This document shows, in pieces, positions 12,621 to 23,725 of a stretch of 64,000 bases of DNA. The stretch is from the NCBI RefSeq assembly GCF_018320785.1, contig NC_054867.1, positions 31,189,855-31,253,854 of the forward strand. The letters are read 5' to 3'. Origin of the DNA: Cheilinus undulatus. Its lineage: Eukaryota; Chordata; Actinopteri; Labriformes; Labridae. The position numbers were made by a program, and so were the translations under genes. Each line of letters begins with the position of its first letter. The first letter of the stretch is position 1. The notes under the pieces were generated by a model. It was not told the origin of the DNA. It ran no database searches and saw only the letters and a list, made by a program, of their open reading frames with translations.

Positions 12621-13179
12621 CACACTTTAGTTTGCGCATGCACATTGGGAGTGTGGGATTACCGTTTAATCCCGTGTGTGCATTGGAGCATCCTGGGGGA
12701 GGCACCACAGGAGGAATCCCCTCTACCAAAAATGAAAATGTAGGTCTGCTACTACTGTCAGCGATAGAAATACTTATAAACAATGCACTTATCGTTAAGA
12801 ATGTAGGCTGTTGTAATTGCAGTTAGCATACTGAATTATTAAATCAGTCATCAAACATCAGCCATTATTAAAAACTATTTCCGGTAGCCAAGATTTCAAA
12901 AACCCCTTTGTTTGAAAATATAAAACGAGAAAACAACACGTTGGTACTGAATTAATTAACAAAAACGATTAATATTTATAACAGTAGATTTAAGGGTTTA
13001 TTTAACATAGTCTAGAAACTATATTTAGCCTAGATACTTATTACCAAACAAAATAAGTAAAAACCATGATAGAATTAATAATTGTTGCTCTTAACAACTA
13101 GTAGTTGTCCATTTTGCCGGTATATTGCTCTGCTGATAAAAAGAAAAGCTGGCTATTAATAAATGGCTTCTAATATTTA

Positions 13180-14052
13180 CAGTGCCAACAAAAAGTATTC
13201 ACCCCTTGGGTGTTTTACCATTTTATCCATTTTCTAAATCAGTCAAGGTTAATATAAATTGTCTTTGTTGAAAAATAAAAAATACCAAAAATACCCTTCT
13301 TAAATGTCAACATGAAAACAGATTTCTACAGGTCAAACAAAAAAATGTAAGGTAAAATAAGTGATTACATAAATATTCACCCCTTTTAAAGTGATTGACT
13401 TAATTCAACAGAGGTTCAGCCAACTAGTGCCAGTAATCTCACAATTAGTGAAATGGGGATCAGCTGAGTGTAGTGAATGTGTCTGAAGAGACTGTAGTAT
13501 AAAGACACCTGTGTCTGGAAGGTCCAATCCCTGGTTAATCAGTATTCCTGGCTACCATTACACCACAAAAACCAAAGAACACTCCAAGCAACTCAGAGAA
13601 AATGTTATTAAAGTTGCCCATAAGTCAGGGTATGGATACAGTGGCAAAGAGAAAGCCACTGTTGAAGAAAAGTCCTATTAAATCTCATCAAGAGTTTGCC
13701 AAAAGGCATTTGTGAGACTCCATGGTCAGGAGGAAGACACTTCTTTGATCTGATGAGATCAACATGGACCTTTTTGGCCATCAAAAACACTGCACATCGT
13801 CACAATTACATCATCCCCACTGTGAAGCATGGTGGTGGCAGCATCATGCTGTAGGGCTGCTTCTCGGCAGAAAAGGGCTGGTCATGACCAATGGCCATGC
13901 AATCTGACAGAACTTGAGCAGTTTGAGCAGTGAATATTTATGCAATCACTTCTTTCACATTACATTTTTTATTTAATTGACATAAATTTGTAGAAATCTG
14001 TTGTCACATTGAAATTAAAGAGGTTTATTTGTATTTTTTTATGTAGGCACTG
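13180..14052 (+). mobile_element. Decayed non-autonomous Tc1-like element
   Basis: The element starts CAGTGCCAACAAAAAGTATT and ends GTAGGCACTG. Short inverted ends are flanked by TA on both sides (13178-13179, 14053-14054), the Tc1/mariner target. Inside are remnants of a Tc1-like transposase in broken frames on the plus strand: a stretch reading like 'IPTVKHGGGSIML' at about 13810-13850 followed by a stop, and 'KNQRTLQATQRK'-like text near 13570. At 873 bp it is about half the length of an intact element. Confidence 0.82.
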
Positions 14053-14054
14053 TA

Positions 14055-15650
14055 GTTTCCCTCTTTATTACCTAAGTTTCTGATCAGTCAAGGAGCTATG
14101 GCATTATAATAATTTCACATTTACCACTTGGTTATAATGGATTCAAGTTTCTTTAGTTAGTTTGATGTCAGATGTAGGTGAGCCTAAATGGCTACCATGG
14201 ATTTTTTTTTTCATTAACGTTACAAGTTAGTTATTTATGTGTAATTAGCCTATAACAAAAACCTGGGCTTCAGAGTGCTTATTTTCATCAGTTCAAAATT
14301 ATTGCATTTCAACATTTTAAGGCCCACCAAAGTTGAAACCAGATATCAAATGACTTTTTCAGAACTTGGTTCAAAGAGGATTACATTTAGTGATGTTTAT
14401 TTTTAAATAGGCTATTCAAAGATAAATGACAGCGTCAAGCTAATGAATCTGACGGAGCGAGTCCCTTTTCTCAAATAGTGGCTGTGTCTGAATGAACAGC
14501 CTGTTTAATGTTTCAATACCATTTGGAAACCTCTCATTCAGGAAAACGCCTCCAGGCTTAAATATGGAGGGCAGATGAAGAAACCTCCCACTTGGTAAGA
14601 CACAGTAATATCATGAGGACTCATCAGTGCTGCTTTTCTTTTGCTTTACTGAGACCAAATCTCCCATTAGCAGGGAAAGACTATCTATTTACTTTTATAG
14701 CCCATTTTGAATAACACTACTGAGTGTTACCTTGCTAGAAACATTGGAAACAATATTTCAAATGTTCATATTTTGAAGGCAAAATATGAAAAAGTAAAAG
14801 TATTGCAGGTGCATAAATAATTAATCGGAAACCTTATTTAGTCCCAGCATTGGGGGAAAGGATCCCTGCAAGCCTGATCCTAAAAAATGACCTAAATAAA
14901 CAATGAAACTGCGGATAAACAGAAACAGAGATAGACACTCATAGACGGGGATAGAGAGATTCCTGAATGAACATGTTGTTTTCTCAGACAGTGCATGCTG
15001 CCTGTGCGCTCAGTGTGTATTGGCCCTGCACAGTCACAAGCTTATTAGAGAGTAATTGGAGCACAATAACCAAATCAGCTGACCAGTGAGTGTCCATTTA
15101 GTTCTTGAATACGGAATGGGTGGTATTAGTCTGGGATATCACTCGCTTAACCAACAATGTGCACCAAACAGATTTCACACTCACTAACAGCACCCATGTC
15201 TTTTCTCTTGTGTTACTTGGATGATGTAACTTGAATGAGTGCTTTAGCTTCCAATACAGCCTGAAGGTACAGAGTTCATTCAGTCGAATGAGGGCCCCTC
15301 TCTTTCAAGTAGGCTACAACTGGGAAATATTTCTAGGAGTCCACGTCATCGAAAAGTAGAGTAAGGGTACAAAATCAAGCAGAGACCGTATCCGGTTTCA
15401 AAGTAAAAGCTTGGAGAGTGACTGAAATGTAGATCGGCCAGGATAAAATTGCAATAAAGCATGAGGCATTATTATGTCTTAATTTTATTACTAAATTGTG
15501 CATTTTCCAAGACATATGGACCCTTATGTAGGCAACTCATCCGATAAATCACAAACAGTGTGTGTGGTAATTCAATGCCAACCGAGTTTTTAGTGTACAT
15601 TTGTTTATGTAGGAAGACCATTCAGTCAAACCCCAAGGAATAATATGAGC
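14055..15650. other. Intergenic DNA, no gene seen
   Basis: AT-rich, without open frames of interest, splice-flanked exons or bounded repeats that I can recognise. Confidence 0.45.
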
Positions 15651-15659
15651 CTGGACACG

Positions 15660-16060
15660 CAAACGGGGGAATTTTGCTTGCTGAACTAAGAAAATTACAT
15701 CAAGTCTGTCTCATTGGCAAAAAACGCACTGAGCTGGCCCACGCAAAGCCCTGACATCAACCCTCAACAAACATACTGATCAACCTTGGGATAAACTGGA
15801 ACAAAGAGTGCGAGCCAGGCCTTCTCATTCAACATCAGTGCCTGACCTCATAAATGCTTTACAGAAAAAAATGGGCACAAATTCCCACAGAAACACTCCA
15901 AAATCTTGTAGAAGCCTTTCAAGACGAGCGGAAGCTGTTATAGCAGCAAAAGGGGTGGCAACTCCACATGTGTTTGAATATCATTATAGTCCATGTTGGT
16001 GTAATGGACAGGCGGCCAAAGACTTTTGTCCATATAGCTGTGTTAAAAAAGCTGTATAGA
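15660..16060 (+). pseudogene. Remnant of a Tc1-like transposase, C-terminal part
   Basis: The plus strand encodes the typical C-terminus of fish Tc1-like transposases: PSHSTSVPDLINALQ and RRAEAVIAAKGV in one open stretch (15808-16059). The upstream part is out of frame or degenerate. The downstream text 'acttttgtccatatagctgt' is in the style of a Tc1-family 3' terminus. The catalytic N-terminal and central regions are missing or unrecognisable, so no function is expected. Confidence 0.72.
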
Positions 16061-16095
16061 AATTTAAATTCCGCAAATTTTTTCCTGTCCTGGTA

Positions 16096-16166
16096 GACGT
16101 TAACGACCCACTAAAAACAGCTTTCTGACCCACTTTCGGGACCTACTCATCAGCTGAGAACCCCTG
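16096..16166 (-). mobile_element. hAT-like terminus
   Basis: Ends in GCTGAGAACCCCTG, the complement of a CAGGGGTTCTCAGC-type hAT end, preceded by repeated 'gacccact' words. It directly follows the Tc1 remnant. No partner end was found. Confidence 0.45.
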
Positions 16167-16329
16167 GTCTGACTGGGGAAGTGACGCTTTATTTTGAAAA
16201 TCAAAAAAGGAAGTTATACTTCTTTTCGCAACTACCCAGCGTTTGTTAAAACTTTAATGCAGGCTGTTTTCCTATCTGAATGATACGTAACTGAACGATT
16301 TTTAAAGTATGCTTCAGTGTAAAGTCATT

Positions 16330-16482
16330 TAAACCTTTCAACAATTTGAGGCTCGAGCGGATAACGGTTACGTTCAACGCTTCCGGGTCTTTTTGCGTGA
16401 TACTGCGGGTTCACTTCAGGTGACAGGCTGGCGTGGGTCTGTTGCAGGCTACCTGGCTGGTTTCCTGTTGATTTACACTAAC
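16330..16482 (+). promoter_or_regulatory. cyb561d2: Probable promoter and 5' UTR of cyb561d2
   Basis: A short CpG-containing stretch with an ETS-type CTTCCGGGT at 16380-16388, about 100 bases before the ATG. No upstream ATG occurs in the coding frame. Assignment is by position and motif. Confidence 0.45.
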
Positions 16483-17546
16483 ATGGTTCACGGTGAAGAG
16501 ACTAAAGATGAGCCTTGGATCTACAGTTTTAGCAGAGCAGCCTCTCTTGTCGTCACCCACCTGATCTGCTTCGTATTCACTGTTTTCATCACAGCTCTGT
16601 CTCGTCCAGGTTCAAGTGAGTCTTACCAAAGTTCACAGATCCTCATGTCACTGGCTTTTCTTAAGTTGTACTGTTTAAATCTCACTTCATGTATTTGTTT
16701 CATTTTAGGTTTGTTCTCCTGGCATCCTTTCTTAATGACACTTGCAGTGAGTATCATCCTTTAATAAATCTTTTAGCTGCGCAATTAAATGAGCTCAATT
16801 TAACCCTTGGAATGAGATTTTTAAAGCTAAAAGATATAGGCTAATGGATTAAGTAAGTGGTCTGTCAGCAGAGACATAAGCAGCTGCTGTGCCTTTGATT
16901 AACTGTTAAAGAAGTAAAAACTTATTTTGTTTTGTTCTAAACTTAAAACCATAAGGCCATGGCATGCATGCATGACACATATGATTAATCAATGCATAAA
17001 GAAAATTGATGGCCTTATGGGCTTTCTCTCCTTTCTTTCTAGTTCTCCTTATTCATGACAGAAGCCATACTCCTGTTCTCGCCTCATGGCTCCCCCATCA
17101 AAAGGTTACCACACAAAACCAAAGGCCGCGTTCACTGGATCCTGCAGGTCCTCTGTGTGTCTTGTGCAGTCCTGGGCCTGGCAGCCATCTCCTACAACAA
17201 ACACTTGAATGATAAACCCCACTTCACCTCGTGGCATGGTTTTCTGGGGCTGCTTACAGTGTGTGTGGTGGGGCTTCAGTCTGTGGCTGCTGTGCCTCTC
17301 ATCTACCACTCCCTGGCCAAAGGCTGGTCCCTGGCCAAACTCAAACGCTACCACGCAGCATCTGGACTCGTCACGTACCTGCTGGGGAGTGCCAGCCTAC
17401 TCCTGGGTCTCTGCTCGGCCTGGTTCACTAAATCTGTGGATGGATACATGTGGTACCTGCCAGCACTGTGCCCTGTCCTCAGTGCACTCGTTATGATGAA
17501 CCAGGTCACCAGCTCCTATGTGGCCAAGAAACGGTTCCAGTCCTGA
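16483..17546 (+). CDS. cyb561d2: Transmembrane reductase CYB561D2 (3 coding exons)
   Basis: Six-helix cytochrome b561 family protein. Family members move electrons across a membrane from ascorbate through two haems b, and the mammalian protein is placed in ER/vesicle membranes. Exons 16483-16615, 16709-16746 and 17043-17546 join in phase to 224 aa (human 222). Four histidines in family positions are visible: H50 (FSWHP), H88 (RVHW), H122 (SWHG) and H161 (RYHAASG), the expected haem ligands. Family words RPGSSLFSWHP, LLGSASLLLG and CPVL..LVMMNQV are present. The ATG at 16483 gives MVHGEE; the frame is open upstream but has no ATG there. Introns are only 93 and 296 bp. It is followed by a poly(A) signal at 17711. 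Confidence 0.95.
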
Positions 17547-17710
17547 CAGAAGACATGCTATCAAACATGAACCAAAACAATCATTAAATTCATTGATTGC
17601 CAACAACATTACATTTTTATGTTTGCAAGAATATGAAGAAGGCACTGCTTCCAGGCCAGTATGCCACTTTGAAAGTCAGCATTTCAAGAAACATCACCCA
17701 ACTCTAAAAC

Positions 17711-17716
17711 AATAAA
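17711..17716 (+). terminator. cyb561d2: Poly(A) signal of cyb561d2
   Basis: AATAAA, 165 bases after the stop codon. It implies a short 3' UTR (17547 to about 17735). Confidence 0.75.
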
Positions 17717-17736
17717 ATATTTTTCTTCCTTAGGCT

Positions 17737-18041
17737 ATTTTTTGAAATTTCATTTTACAGGCATAATGCCTATATTGTCTTTTGTGGTTTCTGAATTATA
17801 TTTATTTTATGACCAAAAACTTGCCAATAAGGAGGAGCTTTAAATTTATGCTGATTTTTCAGGCATTATGCTAATGGTCTTACTGACTTTTGAAGGTCAT
17901 GAAGAGTACTGTACATCAATTTGTAGACTATTTAATAACCAGATTAACCTCATCACAGGAGCTTTAATCATATTCCCATCGGCCTTGACACTACTTTGTG
18001 TTTAAGGGTTAAAAGCACATTAGGATCCTAATCATCTAGAA
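17737..18041. other. Intergenic DNA, no gene seen
   Basis: Two 'ggagcttta' words (17831 and 17955) resemble MITE ends seen elsewhere in the window, but they are in the same orientation and no element could be bounded. Confidence 0.35.
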
Positions 18042-19148
18042 CAGTGCTTCTCAACTGGTGGGTCAGGACCCAAAAGTGGGTTGTCAGAGTCTATGAACTG
18101 CTTTAATTTGTTTTCTGCAATTTAAATTTTTAATAGCAGAAAATAATCAAAAAGTGCTTGACAGAATTTTTTATTATTTAGGTTTGTTTTTTTTATTGTG
18201 GATATCCTGAAACCTTTTGGAAATATTCTAAGAATATTCCCTCAGTTTTTGGGAGTTTTCTGTCAGCATTTTACCAGAATTTTTTGGACTTGTTTACTAC
18301 GGTAGCCTGGAAATGTAATACAAAACACAAAGTCTGAAACACTTTTACAAAACTTGAGTCAAATTTAAATGAACAAAAACATGTTTACATTTCATTGAAA
18401 GAATAACATTTAAGAGAAAACATACAAAAGCTGAAACAAATTTACATTTATCAAAACACTTAAATGAAAAAAAAAAACCTTTTACATGAGCTGAGACAAA
18501 TTAACAAAATGCTGAAAATTTTGTCATTTTATAAAAGGGTTTTAATATGAATTTGTTTTATCTCTTAAAATGTTTGGTTAAATGTAAATTGGTTTTATCT
18601 TTTGTAAAAGTGTTTGATTTATGAAATGTTAAAATGTTGTTTTTTGTTTTTTTTTTGGTCACAATGTTTTGTTAATGTAACTTCTTGTTAATGTAAAGTT
18701 TTGTTAAAGTGTTTCAGACTGTCATTTTTTATTGCACTTCCAGGCCACCGTACTTGTCTCGTAAATGTAAAGAAATTCCAGAGGAACGTGAACCATTTTG
18801 GAACTTCCATCATGACTTACAAGGACTTTTCAAAGAACCTTTCAGCAGTCTTCTCTAGGATGTTTCCAGAAATATTTCAGGAATTTTCACTTAAAAAAAT
18901 TAGTGAATTTTTGGGAACCTTCTTGGAGACTTTTGGAATTATCTGGAACATCTCAGAAGTTTTCAGGAATCTTCTATAATGCTTTTCCCAGAAGCTGTGG
19001 GGTGTTTATTTTTTTATGTACTGGAGCTCCAAACAACAGTGTAATTTATTAAATAAACTGGTTGGAAAATTAGCAGGGAATTTGGGTCGCAATGACCCAT
19101 AAAGGAGTTGGTATTGGGTCCTGAGGCTAGACCAGTTGATAACCACTG
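18042..19148 (+). mobile_element. Non-autonomous hAT-like element
   Basis: The left end CAGTGCTTCTCAACTGGT and right end ACCAGTTGATAACCACTG are imperfect inverted repeats. Further inward, 'gggtcaggacccaaaagtgg' pairs with 'gggtcctga' and 'gggtcgcaatgaccca' text. The flanking 8-mers (ATCTAGAA and TTTTGGAA) agree at 5 of 8 positions, compatible with an old 8-bp hAT target duplication. No transposase is encoded. A second inverted-repeat unit lies inside it (18299-18751). Confidence 0.78.
18299..18751. mobile_element. Foldback element nested in the hAT element
   Basis: ACGGTAGCCTGGAA at the left mirrors TTCCAGGCCACCGT at the right. Pairing continues inward ('gtctgaaacacttttacaaaac' type text against its complement) for well over 100 bases on each arm. 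It is AT-rich and noncoding. It looks like a separate long-inverted-repeat MITE inserted in the older hAT copy. Confidence 0.65.
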
Positions 19149-20100
19149 TTTTGGAACATGGTAAATACTTTACCTGCAAGACATCAGCATGTTAACCTTA
19201 GCATTCAGCCAGCAACTTCTATTCCTGCATATAAAATTAAAGCAAGCATGCCTGCAATCAAGTTCTAGACCTAATAAGTAAAAAAAAATGAATTACTTTA
19301 GGCAAAATAATCCAAACAATACAATTAAACTGCAAAGAAATGTAAGGATTTAAAGCAACTGGTAATAGTTTTTATTCAGACTGTATGCAGCATGAGACTC
19401 GGTGAGACGCTGGCATGCCTCTAACTCTTAGACTGGATGCAATGTCTGTGTCTTTTGGATGGTCCCACCATTTTAATGACACATAATCGATAAATTGCAA
19501 CAAAATGTTCAGGGGATAAATGTGGAAAGGGTACAGGCTAACAGAAATATCTTGCTTTTAGCCTCTTCAGCTTCCACATAGAAAGGTTGATGAAGGAAGT
19601 GGTTGTTTTTAGGGTTGAGCAACCAGAGCATAAACTTTAAGATAAAGGCATTGATTCAAAGTTAAAGCCAAGGTTATCAGATCAAGGCTATCAAATGGTT
19701 GGTAATTCATATTTGTATCTGCTACATAGGCAGTCAATTCATTATTCAGTTTCCTCTTTTATTGACGATTTTTAGAATGTTCATGAAAAAATAGAACAAT
19801 TCATAATTAAAGTCAAGGGTTTAAGCTTCCAAGTGTTTTTAGATTCATAAACACTATCTTCTACAGAGGTTGAGAAATTTAAGATTTCAATAAAATTCTG
19901 TGCAGTTTTTGGAAACGACTGAAGTTTTTGGAGGTTCTTTTCAAACAATACTTACCCTCATGTCTAAATGGGTTAAAAATGCAAAGGTTTAGAGTGAAAT
20001 TATAAATCAGCTTAATGTAACAAGCCAATCCCGGCTGAACTATAAGGATCATTTCCAAGTACGTTAGGTCTCTCAGATTCAAGTTTACAAGCTAGTTCAG
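19149..20100. other. Intergenic DNA, no gene seen
   Basis: AT-rich, with short accidental open frames only. Confidence 0.4.
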
Positions 20101-20406
20101 GAGTGGTAGCACAGCTGATGAGCTTCACGCCTCCTCAGCTAAATGTTCTGTTTATCATTTGGTGCAAGTGGCTTGAAAGAGTGATGCAGGATGGGGTGGA
20201 GTCGGAAAGGTTGTATGATTTTCAAAACTGCCTGCTGCAGCTTAAATTGACCTCCTTTTCGCTCATGTAAACTGAGATGTTTCAGAATTTACTGATGCAA
20301 GTTACTGCCTTATTTTGTTTTCATTTTTTGATATTCACTTATTTGTATTTTGAACTGTTTTTAAGTTGTCATTTACATGATCAAAATAAAGATATCAATC
20401 AATCAA
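20101..20406 (+). repeat. Possible LINE 3' end
   Basis: This stretch ends in AATAAAGATATCAATCAATCAA. A poly(A)-like signal followed by a short tandem ATCA tail is typical of the 3' end of several fish non-LTR retrotransposons. No reverse transcriptase sequence is present and the left boundary is unknown. Confidence 0.3.
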
Positions 20407-21804
20407 ACCTTTGCTGATATTAATGTGCCCATTAGTTTTGATCATGTTGAGTTGTTGTATCTCAGGTTGCCTTTGATTATTTATGCCACCTTTGTTTCCT
20501 TATTTATTCGTGTTTACATGAGTAAGATGTCGATTACGCTTTTGTGCTGTAAATTAAAAACATTTGCGAATGATTGACACTGCAATAGTAGAGTGTTTTA
20601 TTGTTAAAATAACATTGATAACACAGTCTTATTCTGCTCCAATCTAGGCTGCATGTACGAAAGTCTTACTGGATCAGCCGTCAATGGGTCAAAGTGAACA
20701 AAAAGGTTAAAAAATGTCATTACAAAAAACAATATATTTTCCATCATAAATAAATAAATTTCAGACACTTGTAAGGGAAACAATTGCCAGGTGATTTAAC
20801 ACCAATAACAAGTTATAAAAAAAACTTTAAAAAATTCCATGAAACATAAAAATGCATATAATTGACAGGAAAGGGCAGACAGGATTTGTCTTACAAACTG
20901 ATGGTTCATATGCAAAATGTTTCCAAAGGATTGAGAAGACTGAGAATAAAGACATGGCGTCATTATGATGTACCTTGTACAGTTTGAAAGCAGATATGAT
21001 TCTTTTTAAAGTAACAACTCAAACTCAAGTCTGGATGTGATCACAATTCACCAAGACATGCTGAGTTACCTTAAAGACAGAAATGAAGCATCCAGATCAA
21101 CAGAGAAGGAGCCAGTAGCAAACCAGACAAAAAGTGGACAGTACTCAGAATAGTGGGAGGAAAAAGGTCCCCATAAGAAAACTAACTACAGAGGGAGTGG
21201 CATGTTGTCTCAGGTTATCCAGTGTTTTCTAGAGGCTAATAAGCACTGTGACAAGCCTATCTGAAGAAGGGGACTCTCCTAAGATCTACATACCCCGAGG
21301 TGTCATCACAGCACATCAACACAAGGCTACAGAGAACAGCAAAAGGCAGACCTACATCGACTGACTGAGACTACTGACTGAAGATACTAACACATGCACT
21401 GCTTTGAAAGGACACGCCTCTGTGAGAAGTAACCACCGTCAGTTCTGTAAGGCCACCACGCTTCTTGACTGGCTCTGCTGCAGTCACAGCTTGTTGTTAA
21501 GTGTTGTAAAGTTTGTGGCTACATCAACTGAAGGTTTTGTCAGGCTGTGGAAGTGTAATGTTTTCAACAGTGTAGGTCATGTTTGTTCTAGAGATGCAAC
21601 AGTACCTGATGATATTAAAGTTAAAAGCAGATATAAATGAAGGCAAAATTAAACCGAACACAAAAAATACACTGACATAATCTATTTTAACCAGCAGAAA
21701 GGGCTACCTGCTTTTGGATTCTCTTGTTTGACATCAGCAGCTGAAGAAAAGGGGTGTTTAATTTTTTAAATGAAAATTGAAAAAGAAAATTATGATATAA
21801 ATGC

Positions 21805-21880
21805 CAGGGCTGTGTGATTAATCAAGTTTCAATTACGATTTCAGCCTCTTGTGATAATGAAAACAAAATAGTCTAGAGCA
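21805..21880 (+). mobile_element. hAT-like terminus
   Basis: 'agggctgtgtgattaatcaa' followed by 'caattacgatttcag' matches a common fish MITE start. The right end was not identified. Confidence 0.35.
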
Positions 21881-22030
21881 GACGATGACTGTGTCGCACC
21901 ACATGTGCTTGTTTTGTCCAAAGGTTTTCTCATAAGTGGTAAAGGGAGTGCAGCATCCCTTCCTCTACAGGACAGCGTGTGCTCTTTCCCTCCAGTAAAA
22001 CATCTCAGAAGCCATGGCTACACACCAGAT

Positions 22031-22530
22031 CAGTGGTACTCAACCTCGCCTACTCAGGTGTGACAGTGACAAAAAATACTTTCACAAGAGCTACAGTCTA
22101 AAAACAGCAGCTTCGTTCCAGAAACCAATTTGTATTCGAGAATAGTTTAGGAGTGCTTCACATGGGTGCTTTGAGAGGAGGATAACTGTCCTGCAGCTGC
22201 AGCAGCTGGAGTTAAAGATTATTTTAACCCAAAGACAGTCAGAGGGCCCTGCAGATTAGTTTGATGTGATTCACAATGGAGACGGACTTGGTGGCGAGTT
22301 ATGAGCTTGACTTCCTCCTTGCAAGAACTGAAGTTTGTTGTTGTTGTTTTCAGGTTTTGATATTGGGGATAAATTTTGATACTTTATTGATACAAGTAAC
22401 TAATAATTTCTGCTGTGAATGTCTCTTTTTGATTTTTTGGGATTGTTTTTGATCAAGGAGACTAAAAAGAACAACAGCTAATCAGAGAAAAGCCACATGC
22501 AGCTCAGGAGCCACAGATAGAGTATCACAG
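22031..22530 (+). mobile_element. hAT-like MITE
   Basis: It begins CAGTGGTACTCAAC and ends GAGTATCACAG, imperfect inverted ends. Flanking 8-mers CACCAGAT and CTCTAGAT agree at 6 of 8 positions, fitting an aged hAT target duplication. About 500 bp, noncoding. Confidence 0.6.
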
Positions 22531-22694
22531 CTCTAGATGATTCTGAACCTGAAGATCTGGTGTGTGTGTGGACTCCTTACACTTCTTTAGCAGAGTGGGG
22601 TCTTGTGGCTAGGCTGAATTATCTAACATGTGCACTTGCAGGATCATAATGTTGAAACTCTCCTTATTAGTTAAGATTTTAAAATCACTTAGTG

Positions 22695-23725
22695 CAATGT
22701 TACTCAACTCTGCTCAACCAAAGAGCCAAACAGTTGAAAACATACCTTTGGAAGAGTCCCAGTCCCCACCTGGGGGTTAGAATCCAATAAATACTAACAA
22801 ATATTAATCAGAACATGCAGAGAGCTTGGTTACATCTTTCATTTTCATCATTTTTCTTTATCTTTAGTCAATTAAGAAAGTTATTTGGATTAATAAGCTA
22901 GTTCAAGCCATCACTTTTCATCCCAATCTTAAACTCCTTTAGATACTCATCAACTGTCAGCTGATTGTATGGTTCACTTCACAAAAAATATCATCCTCTG
23001 TTCCTTTAATTCTGCTGATTCTTTAAATACAAACTAATCTATATGAAAAAATAACTTATTTATTTCAAAAGATTGGTTTATTATGGCCATATTAAAAATA
23101 AATTTAGAAAATTAAAAAAACTGAGTTTAAGTACTTCAGATACGTGGAAAAAAAAGTGAAAGTAATTCATTTTATAATAAAATATCATTACTGACTACCA
23201 GTGTTAGATAACTGAAAACTTGACATTCAGCTTGAAAAAATAGATACATTTAAGTGTGTCTGGCAGAAATGACAACAATCAAGTTACGATGGGAGGGGAG
23301 TCAGATTTTTGGGGGAAAAAACCTTGGAATTAAAAATCTGTTCTGACGCACAACTTTTAGTTGAGACCTCAACCTGAAAACTCCCCACTTCATTTTTTGT
23401 AGTAAAACAATAGTACAAAATCAAGTTTGGAACCTGTTTTGTCCCTTTTCCCACAAATCAGTGATATTCAAATTGTATTTCTTTCTTGTGCACATCTGAT
23501 GGAAATATACAAATAATAAAGGCTGACAGTTAAATTTGACAATGAAAGCCAACTGTATAAGTGTGGGAAACAAACTGATTCATGTGACTTGCAATAGATC
23601 ATTTCTAAGGTCAAAAATTCCCCTTTTCATGGTTTCTGGGGAGAGTTTTTTTTTCCAAATAAGACTTAAAAGAAACACAAGTTGTCACAAAAGAGCCACA
23701 TGTGGCTGAAGAGCCCCGACCACTG
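22695..23725 (+). mobile_element. hAT-like element, same family as the preceding copy
   Basis: Starts CAATGTTACTCAACTCTGCT with 'aaagagcc' close behind; ends 'aagagccacatgtggctgaagag...gaccactg'. The AGAGCC words near both ends and the 'agccacatg' motif shared with 22490-22510 tie it to the neighbouring copy. Flanking 8-mers agree at only 4 of 8 positions, so the boundaries are less secure. No transposase frame. Confidence 0.5.

Noticed and set aside
18701-18979. 92-codon open frame with repeated Phe/Ser/Glu words
   Set aside because: It lies inside the hAT element and is built of degenerate 'ttttcaggaa(t)' repeats. No start context or family.
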